From Zea mays (taxonomy: Eukaryota > Streptophyta > Magnoliopsida > Poales > Poaceae), in contig NC_050100.1 in the NCBI RefSeq assembly GCF_902167145.1, positions 213,088,081 to 213,152,080 on the forward strand: a DNA stretch of 64,000 nucleotides, given 5' to 3'. The notes under the pieces were generated by a model. That model worked only from the letters and a program-made list of their open reading frames with translations. It ran no database searches and was not told where the DNA came from. Below, piece by piece: positions 11,953-22,971 of this stretch. Each line of letters opens with the position of its first letter. Position 1 is the stretch's first letter. A program made the position numbers and the translations under genes.

Positions 11953-13434
11953 ATGCGACCGCCGCCTCAGGGTCCGCGCACCACCATGTCCATGGGCTCC
12001 CCGGTGCAGCTCAGGCGGCTGAAGCCTCTGTACCAGCTGGTGGTGAACAACATCCTGGCCATCGTGGCCGTGCCGCTCGCCGCCGCGGTCCTGCTCAAGG
12101 CGTCGTCGCTCGGGCCCGAGGAGATCCTGGCGCTCCGGCCGGCGCACATGTTCCTGGCCGCGTTCCTGCCTGCCGCGGCCACGGTGCTATACCTGATGCT
12201 CCGGCCGCGCGCTGTGTACCTGGTGGACTACGCGTGCTTCCGCACCAGCCCCAACTGCCGCGTCCCGTTCGCGACGTTCCTGGAGCACTCCCGCGTGTGG
12301 CCGGGCTTCGACGAGCGCAGCGTCCGGTTCATGACGCGCCTGCTGGAGCGGTCGGGGCTCGGGGAGGAGACGTGCCTGCCGTACGCGCAGCACTACATCC
12401 CGCCGTCGCGCGACCTGGAGTCCTCCCGCGCCGAGGCCGAGCTCGTCATCTTCTCGGCCATCGACGACCTGCTCGCCAAGACCGGGGTCTCCCCGCGGGA
12501 CATCGACATCCTGGTGGTGAACTGCAGCCTGTTCGCGCCGACGCCGTCCTTCGCGGACATGGTCGCGCACCGGTACAGGCTCCGCGGCGACGTGCGCAAC
12601 GTGCACCTCGCCGGGATGGGGTGCAGCGCGGGGCTCGTCTCCGTGGAGCTGGCCCGGAACCTGCTGCAGGTGGCGCCGCGGGGCGCGCGCGCGCTGGTGG
12701 TGTCCACGGAGACCATCACCCCCAACTACTACATGGGCGAGGAGCGCGCGATGCTGCTGCCCAACTGCCTGTTCCGCATGGGCGGCGCGGCGGCGCTGCT
12801 GTCCACCGACGGCGCCGGCGCGCGGTTCCGCCTGGCGCGCGTGGTGCGCACGCTGCGCGGCGCGTCGGACGGCGCGTACCGCTGCGTGTACCAGGAGGAG
12901 GACGAGCGCGGCAACGTGGGCATCAACCTGTCCAAGGACCTGATGAGCATCGCGGGCGACGCGCTGAAGGCGAACATCACGGCGATGGGGCCCCTGGTGC
13001 TGCCGGCGTCGGAGCAGCTGCTGTTCGCGCTGTCCTTCATCGCGCGCAAGGTGCTGAACAACCGGATCAGGCCCTACATCCCGGACTTCCGCACGGCGTT
13101 CGAGCACTTCTGCATCCACGCGGGCGGGCGCGCCGTGATCGACGAGCTCCAGCGCAGCCTGACGCTGTCGGACGAGCAGGTGGAGGCGTCGCGGATGACG
13201 CTGCACCGGTTCGGCAACACCTCCAGCAGCTCCCTCTGGTACGAGCTCGCCTACGTCGAGGCCAAGGGCCGCATGCGCAGGGGCGACCGCGTCTGGATGA
13301 TCGGCTTCGGCTCCGGCTTCAAGTGCAACAGCGCCGCCTGGGAGTGCATCCGCCCCGCCGCCAACGCCGACGGGCCGTGGGCCAACTGCATCCACCGGTA
13401 CCCCGTGCACATTCCCGACGTGCTCAAGCACTGA
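11953..13434 (+). CDS. KCS: 3-ketoacyl-CoA synthase (FAE1/KCS family)
   Basis: Single-exon gene of 493 residues, normal for the family. The enzyme condenses malonyl-CoA with a long-chain acyl-CoA, the first and chain-length-setting step of very-long-chain fatty acid elongation in the ER (waxes, suberin, sphingolipids). Two hydrophobic segments near residues 30-50 and 60-80 fit the N-terminal ER anchor. The catalytic triad is visible: Cys224 in GMGCSAG, His389 in CIHAGG and Asn422 in RFGNTSSSS. The frame stays open upstream, but the Met at 11953 is preferred because it follows a plausible TATA box and leaves an ordinary N-terminus; the Met at 11986 (MSMGS) is an alternative. Third-position GC is very high, as in many grass single-exon genes, which creates long spurious antisense frames. 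The paralogue number cannot be told from sequence alone. Confidence 0.95.
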   Translation: MRPPPQGPRTTMSMGSPVQLRRLKPLYQLVVNNILAIVAVPLAAAVLLKASSLGPEEILALRPAHMFLAAFLPAAATVLYLMLRPRAVYLVDYACFRTSPNCRVPFATFLEHSRVWPGFDERSVRFMTRLLERSGLGEETCLPYAQHYIPPSRDLESSRAEAELVIFSAIDDLLAKTGVSPRDIDILVVNCSLFAPTPSFADMVAHRYRLRGDVRNVHLAGMGCSAGLVSVELARNLLQVAPRGARALVVSTETITPNYYMGEERAMLLPNCLFRMGGAAALLSTDGAGARFRLARVVRTLRGASDGAYRCVYQEEDERGNVGINLSKDLMSIAGDALKANITAMGPLVLPASEQLLFALSFIARKVLNNRIRPYIPDFRTAFEHFCIHAGGRAVIDELQRSLTLSDEQVEASRMTLHRFGNTSSSSLWYELAYVEAKGRMRRGDRVWMIGFGSGFKCNSAAWECIRPAANADGPWANCIHRYPVHIPDVLKH

Positions 13435-14233
13435 GCCCGGCGCCAGCTCCAGTTTCGTGCCGTGCCTTGCCTTTCCCTTTTCCTCCTCGCCCGGTTGCCA
13501 TTGCACCTGCTGCTACATTTGGTTTGTGGACATCAAAACGAACCGCTGGAACAGCGATTGGCCGTGGTCGTGAACTAGGTTGGTGGAATATGTGATGGAG
13601 AGTGACAGAGTACTTGTCGTGTCGTATCAACGGGGGCTCAAGGCGGCGGGGTGGTCGTCATAAAGGAGGCGAGGTCGGGCCAGGCTGCCGTACATGGGCG
13701 CCCGGGGAACGGACGTGTGTTGTGCTTGTCCGGGGCGTTGTTGTATTATCTACCATTTACTATTTCTTACAATTCATTCCTGCAGTATACCATGAAAAGA
13801 GATATGACATGAGCTACTAGTAGACGACAAGACGAGCAAAAGCTTTGATGTATGTGTGCACCTACTCTTTATACAATCAAGTGTTCTCATTTAAGTAAAA
13901 GCGCCTACATGCATTGCACTGATGAGTGGAGACCCAGATTGTTCACTGTTTGCTCGCTGCGTGATTGCCGTTGCCACTGTGCGGCTCTCGCAGGCAAGGC
14001 ATGCACGGCCTGCCAAGCGCCTGTGTCGCTGCCGCGGATTAATTGCCGCGGCCGGCTGGCACCGGCGCCGCGTGCCGTCGCTTTTTAGCGCAGGGATTTC
14101 AAAGCTCCTCGTCGCCAGAACTCACACTCACACGGTGCGGTACGCGTTGGCGGTGCGGACGCCTGCCTCTGCAGCTCTGCTCAAGTGCTCAGTCTCAGTG
14201 AATGCCCGGCGCCCCGGCAGGGCCGTACGTGCA
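13435..14233. other. KCS 3' region and spacer
   Basis: Contains the presumed KCS 3' UTR and, from about 13900, GC-rich single-copy-looking sequence without a recognisable gene. No clear polyadenylation signal was singled out. Confidence 0.5.
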
Positions 14234-14241
14234 CCCGTACG

Positions 14242-14678
14242 TATAGATGTCCAAACGGGCCGCCCGGCCCGGTCCGGTCCGGGCCCGGTGAAGCCCGGCC
14301 CGTTTTGGGCCCGGCCCGCTAGGTACGATTAAAAAACCGGGCCGGGCCGGCTAAGCACGCGGGCTCAATTCCTTGTCCGAGCCCGGCCCGCAACAAGCAT
14401 TTTAGCACGAAAAAAGCGGACCGAAAAGCGGGCTATGCGGGCCGAAAAGCACGTTTTAGTGTAAAAAAAGCGGGCTTAACGGGCTTAGAGCTAAACGGAC
14501 CGTGCCGGGCTAGCCCACCGTGCCTAATTTCCTGTCCGAGCCCGGCCCGCTTATTCGTGCCGGGCCGGCCCGGGCCGGCCCGGGCCCGCATATAACCGGG
14601 CCGTGCTGGGCTCGGACCGGGCCCAAAAAACGGGCTTCGTGCCGGGCTCGCGGGCTTCGTGCTTATTGGACATCTATA
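14242..14678. mobile_element. Non-autonomous hAT element (437 bp)
   Basis: Termini TATAGATGTCCAA and its complement, flanked by the perfect 8 bp duplication CCCGTACG (14234-14241, 14679-14686). The interior is packed with CCGGGCC-type words in both orientations, likely subterminal transposase-binding repeats and a strong hairpin former. No coding content. It shares its terminal TATAGATG with the larger element 78 bp downstream, which may be from the same family. Confidence 0.9.
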
Positions 14679-14755
14679 CCCGTACGTACGCTTCTGCTCC
14701 TCTGGACCACATGCGTGCGTGGAGACTGGAGAGGCGTCGCCCGTCGCCGCCACGG

Positions 14756-17700
14756 TATAGATGTACATGAAGCACGGGCTGGTTAACCCGACCCGACGCC
14801 CGTTTTTTTGTCCCGGTTCGCGCCCGACCCGGCACGTGAGGGATGGGCCCGGGCTGACACGACCCAGTGGAGCAGGCCATGCCTCGGCCGCTAGACAGGC
14901 ACGTGGGCCGGCACGGCACGACCTGCTCCCGTGCGGACAGCCCGGTCGGGCCCGCCGCCACCGCCAGCGGCCAGCCTTACTACCTCCTCGGCTCCTCGCC
15001 CCCTGGGCCCCACTTCTCAGCCCCTCGCACTCGCTTCCTGCTCTCCCTCTCTCTCGACTCGGCAGCGATTCCCCTTTGGCGACTGACTTGGCGATTCGGC
15101 TCCTCCCGTCCTCCGTCGCAGCGCCGCCCCGATCCAGCGACCTCGGCTCCCGTCCCCGACGCCGGTGACCTCGATCCACCAGCTCCTCTCTAACCCTAAC
15201 CCCTCTCCCCTATCCAATCCCCTCTCTCTCGGTGAACTATGTGAGTTCGTCTCGTCCTCCCCTCCGGCCCTCCCCCGCTCGCCGTCGTCTCTAATCGGTG
15301 TCTGTCTGTCGTGTGTCATCTGGGTGGCCCCGTGTTCTCCGGCATCGGGCTCCGGTAGCACAGGTAAACCCTAACCCTAGATCTCCTTTGCGTCTTTCCT
15401 AAACCCTAACCCTAACTCTATATTGTTTTTACTCTTTTGTAGGTCAGTTGCTGATGCCTCGTCTTCCTCCTCTGGGGTAGATTGGGCACGACGACTGCGT
15501 GCACCGTTGAGGGACGGTGCTGGAGATCGGCCGTCCGCGGTGAAGGTCGCCATGGCGGATGATGACGATGTCAATCCGGTCACTGGCAACGACGACCTTC
15601 GCGCGGCAGGGCTTGTCCCAGATGACGAAGATGACATCCAGGCCGATGCTGCTGCTTTGCTCGGTATCGATCTAACCTCTGCTCCTATCGATCTAGGTTC
15701 GAATCCGACCAACGCTGGTGGAGGGCCTGCTACGGCCACCGATACTCCGGTCGGCTCCACCAGCACCGATGGTGGTACTGGTACCTCATCTGTTGGTAAG
15801 CGTAAATCTATTGTCTGGGTTGATTTTGATGAGGTATTTGAGAAAGTGAATGGGTCCAATGTTCGAATTGCTGTTATTTGTAGAATGTGTAAGACTCGTT
15901 TATCTGCTAGATCTTCTGCTGTTACCGGGCATTTGCTTAGACACCAGAAAGCTTGTAGGAAGAAGGTTGATCACGCTGCTAGGGTCCAGTCTCGGCTTAC
16001 CTTCAATCCTGATGGTTCTCTACACAATTGGGAATATGATCCTATTTTTGCTCGAACTGAGTTGTGTCGTCTTATTGCTAAGCTTGACCTTCCATTAGGT
16101 ATAGGTGAGACACAGGCCTGGGAGGATTATATTGCTCGTGCTCATAACCCCAGGTTTACCAAAGTTTCTAGACAGACCACCACTAGAGATCTTCTCAAAC
16201 TTTTCACTGAACGACATAATGTGCTTATCAATTATGTGTTGCCTGCTACTTCTTCGGTTGCATTAACCTCAGATATTTGGTCTAGTAATGCTAAGGAGGA
16301 CTACATTAGTGTTGTCTGTCATTATGTTAATGCTGATTGGGAATTACAGAAAAGAGTCATTGGTCTTATGCTTATTGAGGTTAGACATACTGGTCAAAAT
16401 ATTGCTGAAAGAATTGTTGTTGTGGTTGAGGAGTTTTGTCTGGTTGACAAGATTTTCTCTGTCACTCTAGACAATGCTTCTTCAAATTCAATGGCTATGG
16501 ATACATTGACACCTTTGTTTGCTGGTTATTTGGGTCCTGATCCTTCACCTGAATCTCAGGATCCGAATAGGCGTAACTACACTCTTATGCATCAACGATG
16601 TGCTTGTCATATCATTAATCTCATTGTTAAATCTGTAATGAAGAGACTGAAACCTTTTTTGGAAGATTTTAGAACTGCAATTAATTTATTAAATGCTTCT
16701 AATTTTAGAATAGCAACATTTAAAGAGTACTGCAAAGCAAGAGGTGTTAGACCCAGAAAATTTAGCTTGGATATGGATGTTAGATGGAATTCTACTTATT
16801 TGATGCTTAAACACTTGGTCCCATACAAAATTGTTTTTTCTGTCTTCATCAATTCACATTATGAGTCACAATTGTTGCCTCCTAATCATTGGTATGTTGC
16901 TGAGAAGATTTTAGAGTTTCTAGAACTGTACTATGACTCTACTGTTGTTTTGTCTGGTGTTTATTATCCAACTAGTCCACTAGTTCTTCACCATATTCTG
17001 GAAATTGCATCTCATTTGAAAGCATGTGAAAGAGATTTAAATCTTAGAACTATTGTGTTTCCAATGCAACTTAAATTTCTTAAGTACTGGAGTGACATAC
17101 ATTTGCTATATTCATATGCATTCATTCTGGACCCTGGAGCTAAGATGAGAGGTTTTTTTAATATGTTACATTTACTTGGTGACTGCACTGGGTGTGAGTA
17201 CAGTACATATTATGCTGATGTCAAAAATGAATTGTAGTTAGGGCTCAAAGGGCTGCTCAGCTTCTATTCATACAGGTAAAAAAACATGCTTGGGGAAGAA
17301 TATTTGGAGATTCCAGTTCAGGTGTTGTTGGTCCTCCCCCTATCTCTACCCCTTCTACTTCATCTTCCTCTGCTATATGTGAGCTCTCATCCTACTTAGA
17401 CAGTGACAATGCCACTTCTTATGAGGATGATTTTGATATACTTCTCTGGTGGCGTGACCACAAGCTAACGTATCCGGTTTTGTCCATAATGACAAGGGAT
17501 ATTATGTCTGTTCCCGTATCTACTGTCTCTTCAGAGTCTTGTTTCAGTTTGACAGGGAGGATAATTGAGGAGCAACGACGACGCTTATTGCCTGAGAATG
17601 TGGAGATGCTGACTTGCTTAAAAGATTGGAAATGAGGAGAAAAGAGAGAACAACATGTTGTTGACAACCCAGAGCTTGAGGACTCATTCCAGAACTTATT

Positions 17701-18241
17701 CCTTGATGAAGATGATCTTCTTGCTGCTTAGTGACTTTGGTATTTACTACTTAGTTCTAGTCTTCTAGACTGATGTGGCCATCTGTTCTGTGCTTTATCA
17801 TTCAGTCATTGTGAGAGAGTCATTTTGTATTGTAATATACATTTGTAACACCTATAAACTTAGTGACTAAACTTTGAGCTGGCTGCACTCTTTTTTTCTT
17901 TCTAGGGTTTCTCACAAGAGTGTGTTTTACCTAGAAAGGTTTTTAATGAGGCAACATTGCACAAAATAGCTCATTTATTATATTTGTCTATATTTTCTGT
18001 TGTTTTTTGCTGTTTTTAACTTTGGCGGGCTGGTGCTAGCCCAGCCCGTTTTTTTGAACGTGCTAAGCGGACCGGCCCGGCACGAAAAGTGGTCTAGAGG
18101 GTAAGAGGGCCGTGCCTGGGCCAACAGCCAAACACGTGGGCTCTCCAGGCACCCGTTAAGCACGTAGACCCGTGCCGGCCCGTTTGCTGATGGGCCGTGT
18201 TTGCCTAGACCCGTGCCGGGTCGGCCTGTTGGCCATCTATA
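14756..18241 (+). mobile_element. hAT DNA transposon with transposase gene
   Basis: 3486 bp element with TATAGATG termini and a perfect 8 bp target duplication CGCCACGG (14748-14755 and 18242-18249). GC-rich words such as CGGGCC and CCGTGCC repeat within 250 bp of both ends. It carries one BED-type transposase gene, now disrupted. The exact target duplication implies insertion that has not been heavily eroded. Confidence 0.93.
15552..17731 (+). pseudogene. hAT transposase (BED zinc finger, dimerisation domain), disrupted
   Basis: The first frame runs from the Met at 15552 (good context, GCCATGG) to a stop at 17235-17237. It includes a BED-type zinc finger (CRMCKT then HLLRHQKAC, about residues 105-135) and the hAT catalytic region. 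Coding similarity resumes in another frame from about 17238 with the C-terminal dimerisation block (SVPVSTVSSESCFSLTGRI, then RRRLLPENVEML), then hits TGA at 17632-17634 and continues to TAG at 17731. A small deletion near 17235 plus a nonsense change explain this; an unrecognised intron at the first break is the alternative. A probable 5' UTR intron lies at 15364-15443 (donor CAG/GTAAAC, acceptor TTTGTAG). The intact protein would cut and rejoin hAT ends in the nucleus. Confidence 0.85.
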
Positions 18242-18249
18242 CGCCACGG

Positions 18250-19240
18250 AGATGTGCAAATGCAAACTGCTTCGTTTTCCCTGGGAAACTGTACCGTTCT
18301 CTCGAGTTCCAGCCAGGCACACGCCTCGCCTCGCCATGGTAGACACCAGAGAGGATGCACTGTCGCGGTCTCGCGGGTGGGCTTCCTTTTCCTGTTCCGA
18401 ACCGGCCGCTGCCTATACGCGTCGGTCCAGTTGCCACCACCGAATTGGAGCCGACAGATCGACGGGGTCCTCCATCCACGAAGTCCGTCTGATTGATCGA
18501 TCCACGATGATATTGAATGGCAGATTGGCAAGTCACCGAACCGAACGGCTAACCGGAAACGATTCAATTTGCCAGTCAGATCGCTGCTGATGCCGCTTGT
18601 GACTTGCGAGTCACGGCACGACTGCTGCCCTTTTCGTGTTTTGCAGATAAAGGCCAAGCGAGAAACGAGCAGTCCTCTCTCGCATAGACCACAGCACACA
18701 CAATACAGTGTACCTGACAAGATCATGAACGAGTGCATCCAGATCAGCATACTAGTATGTAGTTAATGCTTTCAGCACGTACAGTTGCCCGAACCAGTAT
18801 TGGCAGCTGAACCTCGGAACCGGTCATCTCATAGCCTGTTTAGAAGTAGATATTTGAGCGCGGAATTAGAAATTGGAATCAGTTTTTTAGAATTCTATTG
18901 TTTGCTTGTATATGGAATTAAGATTTAGTATTAGAAACCTAAATCTCTAGAATTGAACTATAACTAAAACTCCCTCGCATAATTTATATATTGCAAAAAC
19001 TATAAATATTTTTTGAAATAGATGGTCAAAGGTAAAAAAAATAAAGAATTAGAACGTAAAAACGAACAATGATTCCTCGGATTTGGCGTTGAAGAGAGTC
19101 TGATCCTCTCAAGATTTGGCGATACTGACGAAGAATGATTCCTCGGATAAACCTGACGCCTGTAAACTGCAATCCGGAGCACAGTAAGGAAAAAACACAG
19201 TTAGGTTTAGCTAATGGTAAAAGACGGTATCAGAAACTAA
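18250..19240. other. Intergenic spacer
   Basis: Non-repetitive-looking sequence up to about 18840, then AT-rich sequence. No gene or RNA was recognised. Confidence 0.5.
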
Positions 19241-19361
19241 GGGTCTGTTTGGTTCGCTGACTAAGTTGCTACACTTTATCTAACTTTTCTGGCTAAGGTC
19301 CAATTCAAACGACTAACCTTAATCAAAGTGTGGCGTAATTAGTCACGAACCAAACATGCCT
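19241..19361. mobile_element. Tourist-like MITE (121 bp)
   Basis: Imperfect terminal inverted repeats GGGTCTGTTTGGTTC and GAACCAAACATGCCT, flanked by TAA (19238-19240, 19362-19364), the PIF/Harbinger target preference. Confidence 0.75.
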
Positions 19362-19771
19362 TAAATGCGATAACGAGAGACACAGTATTAGTGGATTGGT
19401 GCATACACGAATGCGAACATGCAGTTAGATCTGTTACAACTGCAGTAAGCAAAGCGGAGATGCATCTCTCATTCCAAACTTCCTGTGTGGACACAACTAT
19501 AATCTTCAATTGGTGAATTACAAGCATACAATATGATAAATAAATTTTAAATTGCTCTAAATGATAATAAAGTTTAAATTGCCCTATCCACGGTTATCTC
19601 CACTGAAGAAAGAAAATCCCATGCTACTTGGGCTAAATAACTGAAGCTTCTTAATGGAACATAGATACACTAGCTCGTAAGCCGCCTGGTTCCGAGGTCT
19701 TGGTGATTTTAGGTCCTGCCCACTGTTGTCTAGCACGTGACTTGGTCCATGGATCGAGAGGAAATCGTTGA

Positions 19772-19908
19772 GGGCTTGTTCGGTTATTCCCAATACATAT
19801 GGATTGGATGGGATTGGAAAAAAATAAGAAGAAGTTTGACTTGTTTGGGATTCAAACTCATTCAATCCCACTCAATCCACATGGATTGAGAGCTAACCGA
19901 ACAAGCCC
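19772..19908. mobile_element. Tourist-like MITE (137 bp), GGGCTTGTTCGG family
   Basis: Terminal repeats GGGCTTGTTCGGTTA / TAACCGAACAAGCCC with flanking TGA on both sides. Same family as 41848-41984 and 48161-48297, with identical or near-identical length and the inner motif CATATGGATTG. Confidence 0.85.
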
Positions 19909-20014
19909 TGAGGCGGCGGCTGTATTGCAGGTTTGGCCTCTCGAAGCTCATTCTCCCTGTCCACGAACCTGCATATGACAACGGATAAATACATGTCTAC
20001 AGGGATTCTGGTAA

Positions 20015-20499
20015 GGCTGTCTCCAACAGAGTACTTTAAATTTCATCGTCTAAAGAAATATTCTTTATTATTTACAGCACCATCTAAAAGATTTCATCTT
20101 CTATATTTTCTTCATCTCCAGCAACATCCTCTATATTTAGTCCTCTATATCTATAGTATTATCAAACTTCGAATTTTGCATTGTGTTTCACCTATAAAAA
20201 ATAATTTCATATGAAATCAACGTTATGTATAGTTGTAATCGTACATGTCTGACAGCATGTATCCATCACATCATGTACAGTCGTAATCTTTTTTTTAGTA
20301 TAAGAAGGACACAAGCACATTGACAGTCGATACAGCTATCAGCTATACAGGACACTTCTTCGTCCGCTACGTTTAGGGGATTCTTGGCGAGCTCTAAATT
20401 TTACAGTTCTTTATTAAACCTTGTTGGAGGTATTGCGCACGGTTGCATCCGCTAAATTTGGCGTATAGAACGCTTTACAGATCCTTGCTGGAGTCGGCC
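20015..20499. mobile_element. MITE-like element (485 bp)
   Basis: Ends GGCTGTCTCCAACAG and CTTGCTGGAGTCGGCC are inverted relatives and both sides are flanked by TAA (20012-20014, 20500-20502). AT-rich interior without a gene. Confidence 0.65.
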
Positions 20500-20555
20500 T
20501 AAGTCCAATTCATAGTGAACTATTTGGATGTAACCATGTCAAGTAAATCCGAATA

Positions 20556-20650
20556 CTCCCTCCATTTTAAAAATATATGACGTTTAGAACATGCTAAAAT
20601 AAACTAGCTAGCTTGTCCTAAACAGCACACATTTTTAAAAAGAGGGTGTG
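20556..20650. mobile_element. Degenerate Stowaway-like MITE
   Basis: Left end CTCCCTCCATTTTAAA preceded by TA, with a decayed inverted copy at the right (TTTAAAAAGAGGG). The right TA is not intact. Confidence 0.5.
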
Positions 20651-21061
20651 CTTGGCTACAAATACATAGTCAGCTCCTTTCACTAAATGAAGTACCAAGG
20701 AACAATGAACTTTCAATGTGCACCAAACGATAACACCCTGTGAGAAGATGTATGGGTAAAATTGGTCTCCAATAAATACAGATAAAGAATGTTACTCGAT
20801 GTATGCCATTGGTGCAGCATCACCAACACGGATCCTGGTTCTTAACATTCTTGTGTATCCACCAGCTCGATCTCTGGAATGTAAGAATATACAAATAGTC
20901 CCAATCCACTATGCTTCCATATACACGTCATTCTACTCTACTTTTCACATTTGTGTTAATCATACAAATCATTGCACAACTTTTATACGAATAGTAAAAG
21001 ATTTTTTATGCCAAATTCTAAATATTATTGCTAGAACTAAGGTTCTGGAATATATATTAAA

Positions 21062-21201
21062 GGGCATGTTTGGATACACATGGCTAACAACTACTTGAAG
21101 ACTTGGCTAACAAATCAGCCCACCTATTAGCTTACCTGTTTGGATACACTAGAGCTATTTTTTAGCTAGCTGGCAATTAGCTCTTGTATCCAAACAAGCC
21201 C
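21062..21201. mobile_element. MITE (140 bp), GGGCATGTTTGGATACA family
   Basis: Terminal inverted repeats GGGCATGTTTGGATACA and TGTATCCAAACAAGCCC around a 106 bp core. The target duplication is not clear. Confidence 0.7.
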
Positions 21202-21712
21202 TCAATATTGTACTATACTACTATAGTTGTTCTCCTTATGCCTTATTGCCTATTTAAGATATCAAAATGACAACAGCACACCAATTCTGAATTAGTGCTA
21301 GTAACAAATCGAATGCAGTTACAGTAAACTGAGTGGATCCATGTGTAGGTAAAACAGATTAACTGTAGCGGTAGGCCAGATCAGTGAACAGCTTATGAAC
21401 GACATCATCACCCCGAACAAAGGCAGCAGCACGTGTCGCTGCATGCTGAGTACCCTACAAATTGTGCCAATATATGATATAAGTTTCTGCATTGTTTGCT
21501 TCGAGACATCAAGCCACCAAAAATCAAAACAAGACCCAAGCCAGATAAAATAAGTTTGAGTTGCAAATAAGCTTCTAAAGAACTGCATATGGCTCTAAGT
21601 CATATGCTTATTGTGTACACCTCTGAGACAGTTTTTTTTTCCTGGTTCTGACAAGAATAACATATCTAGGACTACTGGGTGTCCACAAAAAAAAAGATTA
21701 ATCCATGACTAA

Positions 21713-22454
21713 GGGCTCCTTTGATACTGATTCTTGCTGCTGATTCCTTTGAGAAACCAGCAAATCCCCATCAAATGTATTTTCTTCCGTCAGCTCCATG
21801 TGGGAATCACAGTGAATTGATTCACCATTTTGCACACGTGTGACGTGTCTACGTCAGTCCAAAAACTCATTTCACACAGGACTAACCCACCTGTTTCACC
21901 GACCGCGTTATCACCTGTCACTATGGTTGAATCTCCTTGGCGTCGAGCTCCCCATTGGTGGGAAGCTCATCCTAGGATGTGAACTACTGAGCTCCTAGTC
22001 AGGGTCAAGCTCTCCCTTCGAGCTGAGCTCCCAGTCCCATCTCCCCTCTGTGCCAAGCTCATCCTTGATTGCTAAGCTTGCTCACGCTGAGCTCTCTTCC
22101 ACAGCGAGCTTGCCCTCCACGCTGATATCTCTTCCACAGCGAGCTTGCCCTCCGTGTTGAGCTCCCACGCATGGCAAGCTTGCCCTCTGCACTGAGTTCC
22201 CTTCCACGCTGAGATTGCCCTTCACAATGAGGAGCCTGCTGCCCACCGAGATCTCCCAAGCAACCAGTGAATCAATTCAGTTTGTTGCCACCCTTCGTAC
22301 AGATGGAGAAGGAATGTGATTGATTTATCCTCCCTTTTAAGAATTAGAACCCAAACAGCCATTCAAACGATTCCACAGCTGAATTAGCACTTTCAGGGTG
22401 AATTTGAATCACTTCCAAAGTGAATCAGAATCTGGAACCATGCCAAACGGGTCC
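21713..22454. mobile_element. Probable MITE-derived element containing a minisatellite
   Basis: Loosely inverted ends (GGGCTCCTTTG on the left, CAAACGGGTCCTAG on the right, with matching GAATC words inside) enclose GC-richer sequence with tandem repeats. The target duplication is not intact, so the boundaries are approximate. Confidence 0.4.
22083..22222. repeat. 35 bp minisatellite, four diverged copies
   Basis: Units start at 22083, 22118, 22153 and 22188, each with the pattern CACGCTGAG...AGCTTGCCCTC. Copies 1 and 2 are nearly identical and 3 and 4 are diverged. Confidence 0.8.
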
Positions 22455-22971
22455 TAGGATGTTAGGGTTATTGGACCTTATATTAAAAATTAGCATTGAT
22501 AACAAAGATGCTAAGTTCTATGCCAGACAGGCAGAACAAAGATGTTGGTCTGTGTACTTGAGAAAAAACAAAGCTGTTAGTCTGATTGCTTAGCTGGAAA
22601 AGCAACTGCTTATACGTGTCTAATTGCGATTTCAATGAAACATAGTGTCAAACAAATAGACAGGAAGCATTATTTCTGAAGTGGTAATCAGACAATCAGT
22701 GGCCAATAGTGTCCAACTCCAGTTCAGGTAGCAATGCATACAGGCCATGTGGAGAAGCAATCTGAATTGTAGAGGTGAATCCTACTAAATATAGGAAGTA
22801 GGAACACTAATTTCTTTCTTGCAAATACTTCTAACCTATGAGCATACTTCGCAAAAATGTCCGCTAGGTTGTTTACTGCCACTGCCCTGCATAGATTAAT
22901 GGATGCCACGAAATGGCCTGACATTTCACGTTGGAATTTAATTAGTGTCAGGGGACTTGTGTTCAAATCAC

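Noticed and set aside
12187..13506. Long antisense frame (439 codons) and a 569-codon overlapping sense frame in the KCS gene
   Set aside because: Both are shadows of an extremely GC-rich coding region. Their products are Arg/Ala/Gly-rich with no family motifs, while the KCS frame has its full catalytic triad.
14433..15193. Several GC-rich open frames around the hAT termini
   Set aside because: They arise from CCGGGC-type repeats and differ in every frame. No domain is recognisable.
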